From the NCBI RefSeq assembly GCF_002257645.1, contig NZ_NQMO01000014.1:62001-126000 (forward strand): a stretch of 64,000 bases of DNA, written 5' to 3'. A model generated the notes under the pieces. It was not told the origin of the DNA and did no database searches. It worked only from the letters and a program-made list of their open reading frames with translations. Source of the stretch: Paenibacillus sp. XY044 (GTDB lineage: Bacteria > Bacillota > Bacilli > Paenibacillales > Paenibacillaceae). The translations under genes and the position numbers were made by a program. Positions 1 through 7,703 of the stretch are shown one piece after another; position 1 is the first letter of the stretch, and each line of letters starts with the position of its first letter.

Positions 1-33
1 ATGAATAAGGATCCGAAAAGGAGAGGTTGATGG

Positions 34-126
34 ATGAGCTTTATCGTTCTGATGCTTATGTTTACGGTGGTCTGCGGCTGGCTGGATTCCCGAATCGGCC
101 GGACGACGCGAAAGGAGGGGAAGTAA
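34..126 (+). CDS. small membrane peptide, 30 aa
   Basis: A 30-codon reading frame starts at an ATG seven bases after a GGAGAGG ribosome binding site (about 20-26) and ends two bases before the next gene. It begins with a hydrophobic stretch (MSFIVLMLMFTVVCGWLD), enough for one membrane segment, followed by a basic tail (RIGRTTRKEGK). The tight spacing to the membrane gene at 128 suggests translation from one message. I do not recognise a family. A stop at 28-30 in frame 1 may be the end of another gene that begins before the window. Confidence 0.5.
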   Translation: MSFIVLMLMFTVVCGWLDSRIGRTTRKEGK

Positions 127-127
127 A

Positions 128-718
128 ATGTTCGCAGGTCATTTTGGAATCGGCGCCGCGGTCAAAGCTGTAAGTCCCAAGACTCCGCTATGGGCGATCA
201 TGCTGGGCACGCAGCTGCTCGACGTCATTTTTGTGCCGCTGCTGCTTACGGGAATTGAAACCTCCGTAGAAACGGATGGTGGAGGATACGGCGGAGCCGT
301 TATCCATGCAGACTATACGCATTCCCTGGTCGGTGCGCTGATCATCGCCTTGCTTGCCGGCGCTGCGGCATGGAAACTATGGGGAAAGCGGAGTGCGGGG
401 GTCATCGGCGGCGTGGTCTTCAGCCACTGGCTGCTCGATCTGCTGGTGCACCGGAGCGACATGCCGATCTTGCCGGGAAATCTGGGGTCACTGCCTCTGA
501 TGGGGTTCGGCTTATGGAAATGGCCTTTCATCAGTGGCGCTTTGGAAGTTCTTCTTATTGTCGTGGGTACGGTCATGTATTACCGGTCATTGCGATTAAG
601 AGCACGGAGTGCGCCGAAAATGCCGGGACGCGCAGAACCTGCCAAAGCGGTATGGGCTGCTGCGGTAATGGCCGTCTTGCTGATGGGATCGTTTATTTCA
701 GATCTGATCGGTATTTAA
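128..718 (+). CDS. multi-pass membrane protein, YdjM-like/metal-dependent hydrolase-like
   Basis: A 196-residue membrane protein with about five hydrophobic segments, starting seven bases after an AAGGAGGGG site. Histidine-containing patches resemble the YdjM-type membrane-bound metal-dependent hydrolase family: GHFGIG near the start, ADYTHSLVGA near residue 60, and SHWLLDLLVHRSD near residue 100. The His and Asp residues sit at the ends of predicted membrane segments, as in that family. The catalytic activity of these proteins is unproven, so hydrolase is only a family label. It shares a message with the tiny upstream membrane peptide. No clear terminator follows before the next promoter region. 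Confidence 0.55.
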   Translation: MFAGHFGIGAAVKAVSPKTPLWAIMLGTQLLDVIFVPLLLTGIETSVETDGGGYGGAVIHADYTHSLVGALIIALLAGAAAWKLWGKRSAGVIGGVVFSHWLLDLLVHRSDMPILPGNLGSLPLMGFGLWKWPFISGALEVLLIVVGTVMYYRSLRLRARSAPKMPGRAEPAKAVWAAAVMAVLLMGSFISDLIGI

Positions 719-799
719 TCTGACTTGCGCTTCGCTGAAATTTTGATTTCCCGGTCTGCCTGGCCACTAGTTGTTTTGGCGCTTTTGTTCTCGGACAAA

Positions 800-826
800 T
801 AATTCCAATAAACTTTATCGGATTTA
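800..826 (+). promoter_or_regulatory. 27-bp imperfect dyad overlapping a TATAAT (CymR-like operator candidate)
   Basis: Around centre base 813, 11 of 13 flanking pairs are complementary (TAATTCCAATAAA left arm, TTTATCGGATTTA right arm). A TATAAT hexamer at 825-830 overlaps the right end, so a bound protein would block the promoter. The TTCC/GGAW half-sites flanked by TAA resemble operators of the Rrf2-family cysteine regulator CymR as I recall them. The next gene makes homocysteine or cysteine precursors, which fits. The dyad is directly visible; the regulator's identity is inferred. Confidence 0.5.
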
Positions 827-926
827 TAATATTTTGCTTCTTTTCAAACCTCACAAAGTATGAGAAAATATGAAAAAATTCGCGTGTGGAATCATTTTCC
901 ACAGTCACATGAAGGAGGATCCACCT

Positions 927-2222
927 ATGTCCGAGAAACGCCCATTATCTATTGAAACGCTCGCCGTCCATGCAGGCCAGGAAATCGATCCTGCGACTTT
1001 TTCTCGTGCCGTGCCACTCTATCAAACCACGTCTTACGGATTCAAGGACAGCGATCATGCCGCCAACCTGTTTGCCCTGAAGGAGTTCGGCAACATTTAC
1101 ACCCGCATTATGAACCCGACCACCGACGTATTTGAGCAGCGCGTTGCGGCTCTGGAAGGCGGTGCCGGAGCGCTGGCGGTTTCCTCCGGACAGGCGGCGA
1201 TCACCTTCTCCATCCTGAATATTGCCGGCGCCGGGGATGAGATCGTCTCGTCTTCGACGCTGTACGGAGGCACCTTTAATCTGTTTGCCAATACGCTGGC
1301 GAAGCTCGGCATTAAGGTGCATTTTGTCGATGCCAGCAACCCGGAGAATTTCCGCGCGGCCATTACGGATAAGACGAAAGCGCTGTTCGCTGAGACGATC
1401 GGCAACCCGAAGGGGGATGTGCTTGATGTGGAAGCCGTTGCCGCCATTGCTCACGAGAACGGGATTCCGCTGATCGTGGACAATACTTTCCCGAGCCCTT
1501 ATCTGCTGCGTCCGATTGAGCATGGCGCCGACGTCATCGTTCACTCGGCAACGAAGTTCATCGGCGGTCACGGCACGTCCATCGGAGGCGTTATCGTCGA
1601 CAGCGGCAAGTTCGACTGGGCGGCCAGCGGCAAGTTCCCGGGGCTGACCGAACCGGATCCGAGCTACCACGGCGTCGTCTATACGGAAGCTGTCGGCCCG
1701 ATCGCCTATATTATCAAGGCGCGCGTACAGCTGCTCCGGGATATGGGATCGGCGATTTCCCCGTTTAACTCCTGGATGCTGCTTCAAGGTCTGGAAACGC
1801 TGCACTTGCGGATGGAGCGGCACAGCGAAAATGCACTGAAAGTCGCGCAGTTCCTGGAAAGCCACGATGCGGTTGAGTGGGTTAGTTACCCTGGGCTCTC
1901 CAGCCATCCTTCGCATGAGCTGGCGAAGAAGTACCTGCCGAAGGGGCAGGGAGCGATTCTGACGTTTGGCATCAAGGGCGGCACGGAAGCAGGCCGCAAG
2001 GTGATCGAGAACGTGAAGCTGTTCTCCCACTTGGCGAATGTCGGCGATTCGAAGTCGCTGATCATCCATCCGGCCAGCACCACTCACCAGCAGCTGTCGG
2101 AAGAGGAGCAGGTGGCTGCCGGAGTGAATCCGGAAATGCTGCGTCTGTCGATCGGTACGGAAGCGATTGACGATATTTTGCACGATTTGGAGCAGGCCAT
2201 TGTGGCCAGCCAGCAAGCCTAA
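927..2222 (+). CDS. metY: O-acetylhomoserine sulfhydrylase (homocysteine synthase)
   Basis: This is a 431-residue PLP enzyme of the Cys/Met metabolism family. It joins O-acetylhomoserine with sulfide (or methanethiol) to give homocysteine (or methionine) in the cytosol. The PLP lysine is K210 in HSATKFIGGHG. The N-terminal IETLAVHAGQ, the NIYTRIMNPTTD segment and the long insert after the lysine (FPGLTEPDPSYHG) are typical of O-acetylhomoserine sulfhydrylases, which are longer than cystathionine gamma-synthases. ATG 927 is chosen because a GAAGGAGG site lies eight bases upstream; an in-frame start at 870 lacks one. It is preceded by a CymR-like dyad over a -10 box and followed by a terminator, so it is probably monocistronic. 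Confidence 0.92.
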   Translation: MSEKRPLSIETLAVHAGQEIDPATFSRAVPLYQTTSYGFKDSDHAANLFALKEFGNIYTRIMNPTTDVFEQRVAALEGGAGALAVSSGQAAITFSILNIAGAGDEIVSSSTLYGGTFNLFANTLAKLGIKVHFVDASNPENFRAAITDKTKALFAETIGNPKGDVLDVEAVAAIAHENGIPLIVDNTFPSPYLLRPIEHGADVIVHSATKFIGGHGTSIGGVIVDSGKFDWAASGKFPGLTEPDPSYHGVVYTEAVGPIAYIIKARVQLLRDMGSAISPFNSWMLLQGLETLHLRMERHSENALKVAQFLESHDAVEWVSYPGLSSHPSHELAKKYLPKGQGAILTFGIKGGTEAGRKVIENVKLFSHLANVGDSKSLIIHPASTTHQQLSEEEQVAAGVNPEMLRLSIGTEAIDDILHDLEQAIVASQQA

Positions 2223-2255
2223 GCGATACAAGTAAATCCTGTCCTTATCCTGATC

Positions 2256-2284
2256 AGCCGTCTCGTTTGAGGCGGCTTTTTGTG
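2256..2284 (+). terminator. intrinsic terminator of metY
   Basis: An AGCCGTCTC/GAGGCGGCT stem with a four-base loop is followed by TTTTTG, 33 bases after the metY stop codon. Confidence 0.8.
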
Positions 2285-2388
2285 CTGTGAACATGACGCT
2301 TGACCAGAGGGGGTTCTCTGCCTGTAGACTTTCCGGGGAACCGCGCAAATTCCGTATATTTCGCCCTTTCGGCTAATATTCTGTAGGG

Positions 2389-2481
2389 TATATAGATTGA
2401 ACTCAAGTTTCGAATTAAAACCCCCGTTGTAACGGCTTATCCAAGCCTTTCAACATGAATTTCTTGAGTTCATTCTATATA
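2389..2481. repeat. 93-bp palindromic intergenic element, copy A
   Basis: Terminal inverted repeats TATATAGATTGAACTCAAG (2389-2407) and CTTGAGTTCATTCTATATA (2463-2481) match at 18 of 19 positions. The same arms bound elements at 7704-7796 and 51415-51508. The element lies between the metY terminator and the next gene and carries no reading frame of note. It looks like a MITE-like or large hairpin element. The 2223-2536 gap holds nothing else except the metY terminator and a possible sigma-B-like promoter at 2366-2391. Confidence 0.8.
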
Positions 2482-2536
2482 GGACTTACGCACATGGAAG
2501 CTCATTTATCTCTGAAGAGAGGGTGGACAGCCAAAA

Positions 2537-3835
2537 ATGAAGGGTGAACGGTGTCAGAACAACTTCTGCCAATTCGGCTCTTGCCCCGCACCTTGCGGTG
2601 TGGAAGCGGTTCACCAGCCGGCATGCGGAAAAATGGGCGGGGCCGCTCATGACCGGCGTTATGGTAGGGAAGAAGCAGACGGCCGCCAGACGGATGCCCC
2701 CCACTTGGAAGATGCCGGAGACTATGCAAGGGCAGCATCCCTTCCCGAGATCGCATCCCTGGTAGAGCTTGCCTCCATCGGCTCAATTACAAGGGAGAAG
2801 GCGCTTCTATCCGCGGATTCCGAGCGGATTGGGGAAATCCTTCAGGAAGCGGAGGAATTCCGGTCTAAGCCCGAGGAGGGCACGACCCCGGAAATGCTGC
2901 TGGATTGGAGTGATTCCATGCGCAGTTTGCGGGTGTATACGGAAGAAGCTCCTTACCTGTACCGGCAAAACGAACGTCTGGATGGAGCGGCGGGTCTCGT
3001 TCTGCTTCGGGAAGAAGAGTGGTTGAGAACCGGCCATCTGAAGGAAATCTATGCGGAGTGGCTGAATCGGGATCTCGAAGAAGACGGCCGGGGACGGGAG
3101 ATTCAGGAGCGGCTGATGAACCGGTGGAAGGGACATTTGGTTAATCTCCTGCACAGCCTGCAAGGAGCGCCGCTGACGGTGGCCCTCGTGTCCGGACGCC
3201 TGAAAGATTACCGTAAGCTGAAAGGCGATGCGGCGCTGGACATTGATATGCTGCGCGATATTCAACTGGAAGCCCTGTTTCGGGCCGCTCAGTCCTGCCA
3301 GATGCAAAGGATCGACTGCAGTCTGGAACTGCTCGTTCCTTATCCGGAGGACAGGGAGGCTTTTCATAAGATTCATGAATTTATCGATCGGGTCGGCGAA
3401 GAAACCCTTTGTCACCAACGCAGATCCTTAAGATACCGGGTCGGGGCGATGCTGGATTGGGACGTTCGTGAAACGGCGGCTGCGGAAATCGCCAGGTCTG
3501 CAGATTTTATCATCATCAACGGGAAGCATGAAGGGGCTTGGCTGATGGAATACCTGGTCGGCGAAGGGGAGAGGGGAAAAGTGCTCAGCGCGGGTATTCC
3601 GTTCAGCGTGCTGGAAGAGCTGGTGCACAGCATCCGACGGACGAAGCCGGCCATCCGGATTCGCCTCTCCGGAGCGGTGAAACCGGCGGATCTGGTGTAT
3701 GTATATCGTTTGGGATTGAACGAGGTCAGCACGGTGTCCTCCGAACTTCCGGGCGTGCGGCTCGCCGCAGCACAGTGGGAGCTCCTGGAAAGGCAGCGTG
3801 AGCAAAGGCGCAAATCAGTGCAGGGAAGAACGTAA
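2537..3835 (+). CDS. degenerate pyruvate phosphate dikinase-like protein (PEP-binding TIM-barrel remnant)
   Basis: A 432-residue protein aligning by eye with the C-terminal half of pyruvate phosphate dikinase. Residues 74-101 match the linker after the ATP-grasp domain (LVELASIGSITREKALL), and 150-420 match the PEP/pyruvate barrel: AGLVLLREEEWL, DIDMLRDIQLEALFRAA, SLELLVPYPEDREAF, YRVGAMLDWDVRETAAAEIA, GVRLAAAQ. The ATP-grasp and phosphohistidine domains are absent. Key residues are lost: the GLCR arginine region reads GLVL, the EIPR motif reads DWDVR, and the catalytic cysteine region (GICGEHGG in true enzymes) reads IRLSGAVK. It is therefore probably a pseudo-enzyme with a regulatory or binding role, not a kinase. 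The first 55 residues have odd composition and may be misassigned; the start relies on a GAGGGTGG site ten bases upstream. Confidence 0.65.
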   Translation: MKGERCQNNFCQFGSCPAPCGVEAVHQPACGKMGGAAHDRRYGREEADGRQTDAPHLEDAGDYARAASLPEIASLVELASIGSITREKALLSADSERIGEILQEAEEFRSKPEEGTTPEMLLDWSDSMRSLRVYTEEAPYLYRQNERLDGAAGLVLLREEEWLRTGHLKEIYAEWLNRDLEEDGRGREIQERLMNRWKGHLVNLLHSLQGAPLTVALVSGRLKDYRKLKGDAALDIDMLRDIQLEALFRAAQSCQMQRIDCSLELLVPYPEDREAFHKIHEFIDRVGEETLCHQRRSLRYRVGAMLDWDVRETAAAEIARSADFIIINGKHEGAWLMEYLVGEGERGKVLSAGIPFSVLEELVHSIRRTKPAIRIRLSGAVKPADLVYVYRLGLNEVSTVSSELPGVRLAAAQWELLERQREQRRKSVQGRT

Positions 3836-3864
3836 GACGGCGCTTTATAGGATAAATAATCAAT

Positions 3865-3917
3865 GGGCTTAAAGAATGATGGGGCATAGCTCCATGTTCT
3901 TTAAGCCTATTTTTTTT
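3865..3917 (+). terminator. intrinsic terminator
   Basis: GGCTTAAAGAA pairs with TTCTTTAAGCC around a 20-base loop and is followed by TATTTTTTTT. It ends the PPDK-like gene. Confidence 0.85.
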
Positions 3918-3936
3918 GCGAAAAGGAGTATATCCG

Positions 3937-3965
3937 TTTACTTTTTATGGGAAGGAGCGTATACT
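3937..3965 (+). promoter_or_regulatory. sigma-A promoter of the P-type ATPase gene
   Basis: TTTACT (3937-3942), a 17-base spacer and TATACT (3960-3965). The expected start near 3972 gives a leader of about 210 bases before the ATG at 4182. That leader contains two Fur-type boxes and a strong hairpin. Confidence 0.7.
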
Positions 3966-4015
3966 GTAATTATTAAAAGTTTCCTTAACACAAAATTATT
4001 GTACTGATGCAAAAA

Positions 4016-4030
4016 TGATTATCATTCTCA
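4016..4030. promoter_or_regulatory. Fur-type box 1 upstream of pfeT-like gene
   Basis: TGATTATCATTCTCA matches the Fur 7-1-7 consensus TGATAAT-N-ATTATCA at 12 of 14 informative positions. It lies about 45 bases downstream of the predicted transcription start, where a bound repressor could block elongation. The flanking TGA/TCA ends favour Fur over PerR (TTA/TAA) or Zur. Confidence 0.6.
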
Positions 4031-4095
4031 ATTGAACACAAAGAAACGCGAAGGAAGAACGGTCCGTCAGAGACGGCCTGTTTCCATCCGCATAC

Positions 4096-4126
4096 CATGC
4101 TGCTCCGGCTTGTCCGGAGCAGCATG
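4096..4126 (+). other. 13-bp perfect leader hairpin
   Basis: CATGCTGCTCCGG pairs perfectly with CCGGAGCAGCATG around a CTTGT loop. A smaller stem (GGTCCGTC-AGA-GACGGCC, about 4060-4078) precedes it. TGCCATTTT follows, too weak a U-tract to be sure of termination. It sits in the 5' leader between two Fur-type boxes and could be an attenuator, a stabilising stem or part of an RNA sensor. I recognise no known riboswitch consensus. Confidence 0.5.
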
Positions 4127-4149
4127 TGCCATTTTAAGGGGACTAATAA

Positions 4150-4164
4150 TGCTATTCATTCTCA
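4150..4164. promoter_or_regulatory. weaker Fur-type box 2
   Basis: TGCTATTCATTCTCA matches the Fur 7-1-7 consensus at 11 of 14 positions. It overlaps the approach to the ribosome binding site of the ATPase gene. Confidence 0.35.
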
Positions 4165-4181
4165 TTTGGAAGGTGATACTC

Positions 4182-6146
4182 ATGGAAAACATACGAAATG
4201 CTCCTGTTCAATCGATCCAGCGTCAGGCTAATCTGAACCGTCCCGGTCCCGGAAAGAAGGGACGCTTTGACTTACGCTCGCTGATCCGCAATCAGGAGAT
4301 GCAGGCGGCGCTTGCGAGCGGCCTTCTCATGCTGGGCGGCTGGGCCGCCAGCTGGCTGTCCGCTCCGGCCGTTGTATCGATCGTGCTGTATATTCTGTCC
4401 TATGCCGCAGGCGGCTGGCTGAAAGCGAAAGAAGGGATCGAGACGCTGATCCACGAGCGCGATCTGGATGTCAACCTGCTGATGGTGGCTGCCGCGCTGG
4501 GCGCCGCAAGCATCGGCTACTGGAACGAAGGCGCGATGCTTATCTTTATCTTCGCCCTAAGCGGAGCATTGGAGAGCTACACCACCGAACGAAGCAAGAA
4601 AGATATTTCATCGCTGATGGCTTTGAAGCCTGAAACCGCTCTGCGGGTTCAGGACGGGCAGATGAAGCTCGTTCCGATCGGGGAGCTGGCCATCGGCGAC
4701 CTGGTCCTGGTCAAACCGGGTGAACTGATTCCAGCGGACGGTATCATCCACAAGGGGAGCTCCTCGGTGAACCAATCGTCCATCACCGGCGAATCGGTCC
4801 CGGCCGACAAAGCCGCCGGTGATGAGGTGTTTGCCGGAACGCTGAACGGGGAAGGCGTGCTTTACGTAGAGGTGTCACGTTCGGCGGAGTCCACCGTCTT
4901 TGCCAAAATCGTGAAGCTCGTTGAGGAAGCTGAGACCGAGGTTCCGGATTCGCAGCGTTTTATGAAGCGGTTTGAAGCCATTTATGCGCGTATCGTGGTG
5001 GCGGCGACGCTGGTCCTCATTTTTCTGACTCCGTTTGTGCTGGGCTGGAGCTTTGGAACTTCGTTTTATAAAGCGATGGTGTTTTTGGTGGTGGCTTCTC
5101 CATGCGCGCTGGTGTCTTCCATTATGCCGGCGATGCTGTCCGTTATCTCAAACCGGGCACGCCGTGGCATCCTGTTCAAGGGCGGTGCGCATGTAGAGAA
5201 CATGGCGCTGACGTCCGTGGTCGCTTTTGACAAAACGGGAACCCTGACGCTCGGAACGCCGCAGGTAACGGATTTCATTCACGCGGACGGGTACGACCGC
5301 CTGGAGCTTCTGGGCATTTGCGCATCCGTGGAACAGCTGTCCGAGCATCCGCTGGCCAAAGCCATCGTGGCGAAAGCCGAGGAGGAGGGAGCGATGCTGC
5401 CTTCGGCGGAATCGGTCACCTCGCTGACCGGCTGGGGCATGGAAGGCTGGGTTCAGGGCAGACGCTGGCGCATCGGGAAGGCGGATATGCTGGATCAGGC
5501 CGACCCGTCCGGCGAGAATGCGGCATGGCTACGGCAGCGCCAGGAGCTGAACGCGGCAGGCAAAACCGTGTCCGTGATCCTGGACGGGGAGCGTATTGCC
5601 GGGTTGGTCGCACTCGCTGATATGATCCGACCACAGGCGGCCGCTGCCGTGAAGCAGCTGCAGTCGATCGGCGTCAAAGTCGCGATGCTGACGGGCGATC
5701 ACAGCCTGACGGCGAACGCCATCGGCAGCAGCATTGGCGTTGATTACGTCTTTGCCGATTTGCTGCCTGAAGAGAAGGTGGACCATGTGAAACGGCTGCG
5801 CGAGCAGTACGGCCACGTGGTCATGGTCGGGGACGGCGTGAATGACGCGCCCGCACTGGCTACGGCCACCGTAGGTATGGGCATGGGAATGAACGGCAGC
5901 GGTACTGCGCTCGAGGTGGCGGATGTCGTTCTGATGAACGACAACATCGAGGAGATCGCCTCGACGATTACGCTCGCCCGCCGCGCCCGGCGCATCGTCA
6001 AGCAGAACATGGTGTTCGCCGTGTCGGTGATTTTGCTGCTGATGGTAAGCAACTTTGCCGCCGGCATCGCCCTTCCGTTTGGCGTGGTCGGCCACGAGGG
6101 AAGCACGATCCTTGTCATTCTGAACGGACTCCGTCTGCTGCGGTAA
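4182..6146 (+). CDS. pfeT: P1B4-type metal-efflux ATPase, PfeT/FrvA (formerly ZosA) type
   Basis: A 654-residue P-type ATPase that pumps a divalent metal across the membrane. Visible motifs: TGES (202-205, actuator), SPC in the membrane metal path (306-308), DKTGTLT with the phosphorylated D350, SEHPLAKA (nucleotide domain), GDGVNDAP (hinge), and HEGST near the C-terminus (638-642). SPC with HEGS(T) defines the P1B4 subgroup, whose Bacillus PfeT and Listeria FrvA members export Fe(II). No N-terminal CxxC metal domain is present. ATG 4182 follows GGAAGGTGA by six bases. Two Fur-type boxes in the leader agree with iron-linked control and support Fe(II) over Zn or Cd as substrate. A terminator follows at 6182. 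Confidence 0.85.
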   Translation: MENIRNAPVQSIQRQANLNRPGPGKKGRFDLRSLIRNQEMQAALASGLLMLGGWAASWLSAPAVVSIVLYILSYAAGGWLKAKEGIETLIHERDLDVNLLMVAAALGAASIGYWNEGAMLIFIFALSGALESYTTERSKKDISSLMALKPETALRVQDGQMKLVPIGELAIGDLVLVKPGELIPADGIIHKGSSSVNQSSITGESVPADKAAGDEVFAGTLNGEGVLYVEVSRSAESTVFAKIVKLVEEAETEVPDSQRFMKRFEAIYARIVVAATLVLIFLTPFVLGWSFGTSFYKAMVFLVVASPCALVSSIMPAMLSVISNRARRGILFKGGAHVENMALTSVVAFDKTGTLTLGTPQVTDFIHADGYDRLELLGICASVEQLSEHPLAKAIVAKAEEEGAMLPSAESVTSLTGWGMEGWVQGRRWRIGKADMLDQADPSGENAAWLRQRQELNAAGKTVSVILDGERIAGLVALADMIRPQAAAAVKQLQSIGVKVAMLTGDHSLTANAIGSSIGVDYVFADLLPEEKVDHVKRLREQYGHVVMVGDGVNDAPALATATVGMGMGMNGSGTALEVADVVLMNDNIEEIASTITLARRARRIVKQNMVFAVSVILLLMVSNFAAGIALPFGVVGHEGSTILVILNGLRLLR

Positions 6147-6181
6147 GCACAGGATTGAGGCCGCAGCAATGTATAGAAGTG

Positions 6182-6216
6182 AAGGAACCTCCGAAGGAGT
6201 ATCGGAGGTTCCTTTT
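6182..6216 (+). terminator. intrinsic terminator of pfeT
   Basis: AAGGAACCTCCGA pairs with TCGGAGGTTCCTT around a six-base loop and ends in TTTTG. Confidence 0.85.
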
Positions 6217-6297
6217 GTGTGTGGCAGGAAATCGTTAAATGATTTGTAAAAATTAAATTGTTCACAATTCAGGTGAAAGGCATGTATACTTAATCTA

Positions 6298-6326
6298 TTG
6301 ACATCTTATGAAAAATGTATGATAAT
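6298..6326 (+). promoter_or_regulatory. sigma-A promoter of trxB-grx
   Basis: A perfect TTGACA (6298-6303), a 17-base spacer and GATAAT (6321-6326). The -10 box lies inside the Fur-type operator at 6320-6334, so occupancy would exclude RNA polymerase. Confidence 0.8.
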
Positions 6327-6334
6327 GATTATCA
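6320..6334. promoter_or_regulatory. perfect Fur-type operator over the trxB -10 box
   Basis: TGATAATGATTATCA is an exact 7-1-7 Fur consensus inverted repeat. A second, weaker match (AGATAATAATTATTT, 6334-6348) abuts it, giving a tandem arrangement. Confidence 0.8.
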
Positions 6335-6428
6335 GATAATAATTATTTTAAATTAAATGATAAATAGATCCCGGACGATCCCGCTAAGGGACGATGCACC
6401 GGGAACGGGAAGCTTGGAGGGAGATCCT

Positions 6429-7370
6429 ATGTATAAATCCGTAATTATCGGGACAGGACCTGCCGGATTGACGGCAGCGATTTATTTGGCACGGGCCAAT
6501 ATGAGTCCGCTGATTATTGAAGGGCCGCAGCCGGGCGGCCAGCTTACAACGACGACGGAAGTTGAGAACTTTCCGGGATTCCCTGAAGGCGTTATGGGAC
6601 CGGAACTGATGGATAATATGCGCAAGCAGGCGGAGCGTTTCGGCGCTGAATTCCGCACGGGCTGGGTGAACAACGTGGAGCTGGGCGCGCGTCCGTTCAA
6701 GCTTGACGTGGAAGGCATCGGCCATATCGAAACCGAGACGCTGATCCTGTCCACTGGCGCTACCGCCAAGTACCTGGGCATTCCCGGGGAGCAGGAGAAT
6801 GTCGGCCGCGGCGTCAGCACCTGCGCGACCTGCGACGGCTTCTTCTTCCGCGGTAAAGAAATTATCGTGGTCGGCGGCGGTGACTCCGCGCTCGAAGAAG
6901 CCGGCTTCCTGACACGCTTTGCGTCCAAAGTGACGCTGGTACACCGCCGCACTGAGCTGCGCGGCTCCAAGATCATGCAGGACCGTGTTCGTGCCAACGA
7001 GAAGGTCGAATGGGCACTTAACCGTACTCCGCTTGAAGTTGTGGCTGATGAACGCGGCGTGAAAGGCCTTAAAGTGCTGAACAACGAGACGGGTGAAGAG
7101 GAACTGATCGAAGCAAGCGGCGTGTTCGTTGCCATCGGTCATCACCCGAATACCGGATTTTTGGGCGGCCAAATTACGCTGGACGAGAACGGGTACATCG
7201 TTGTGCAGCCGGGAACGACCGAAACGAACATCCCGGGCGTTTTCGCCTGCGGCGACGTTCAGGACACCCGTTACAGACAGGCCATTACGGCAGCCGGCAG
7301 CGGATGTATGGCAGCGATCGATTGCGAGAAGTATATTGAAAGCCTGGAGCACAGCGCAGTCGCTCTGTAA
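6429..7370 (+). CDS. trxB: thioredoxin reductase
   Basis: A 313-residue low-molecular-weight flavoprotein that moves electrons from NADPH through FAD to thioredoxin-like partners. The FAD motif is at the N-terminus (GTGPAGLTAA), the redox dithiol is C132-A-T-C135 followed by DGFFF, and the NADPH part shows GGGDSALEEA and the HRR motif in LVHRRTELR. A C-terminal ACGDVQD segment closes the FAD site. The CATC centre separates it from the related ferredoxin-NADP reductases. ATG 6429 follows TTGGAGGGA by five bases. A glutaredoxin-like gene lies 87 bases downstream, probably on the same message. The Fur-type operator on the promoter is unusual for trxB. Confidence 0.93.
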   Translation: MYKSVIIGTGPAGLTAAIYLARANMSPLIIEGPQPGGQLTTTTEVENFPGFPEGVMGPELMDNMRKQAERFGAEFRTGWVNNVELGARPFKLDVEGIGHIETETLILSTGATAKYLGIPGEQENVGRGVSTCATCDGFFFRGKEIIVVGGGDSALEEAGFLTRFASKVTLVHRRTELRGSKIMQDRVRANEKVEWALNRTPLEVVADERGVKGLKVLNNETGEEELIEASGVFVAIGHHPNTGFLGGQITLDENGYIVVQPGTTETNIPGVFACGDVQDTRYRQAITAAGSGCMAAIDCEKYIESLEHSAVAL

Positions 7371-7457
7371 TGGATGGTTTGGACTGATCAGGATCAGGCT
7401 GGCGCAAGAGCCTGTTGACATACACGACATTTTCACAATACGAGGTGACCTCTAGCA

Positions 7458-7691
7458 ATGGATAAAGTGATTGTATATACCAGCACCAACTGCCCGCACT
7501 GCCGTCAGGTGAAAGGATACCTGGCCGACAAGGGCATCGAGTTCGAAGAACGCAATATCGAGCAGAACGATGAGTATGCACAGCAGGTCTGGGACATGGG
7601 CGTTCGCGCCGTTCCTTTGACCGTCATTGGCGAGAACCGCGTGCTGGGCATGAACACGACTCAGTTCGAGAAGTTTTTGAATCAACAATAA
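7458..7691 (+). CDS. glutaredoxin-like/NrdH-type thiol protein
   Basis: A 77-residue thioredoxin-fold protein with a C12-P-H-C15 redox centre near the N-terminus, the cis-proline segment AVPLTVIG, and the GMNTTQFEKFL C-terminal helix. Size and lack of extra domains fit glutaredoxin family members of the YruB/NrdH kind that can be reduced by thioredoxin reductase. Its place directly after trxB suggests TrxB is its reductase. The start has GAGGTGA nine bases upstream. Confidence 0.88.
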   Translation: MDKVIVYTSTNCPHCRQVKGYLADKGIEFEERNIEQNDEYAQQVWDMGVRAVPLTVIGENRVLGMNTTQFEKFLNQQ

Positions 7692-7703
7692 TCTGTTTCG
7701 TTC

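Noticed and set aside
945..2348. Long 467-codon open frame antisense to metY
   Set aside because: It mirrors a clear PLP-enzyme gene, has no ribosome site and an Arg/Gln/His-rich composition typical of GC-rich antisense frames.
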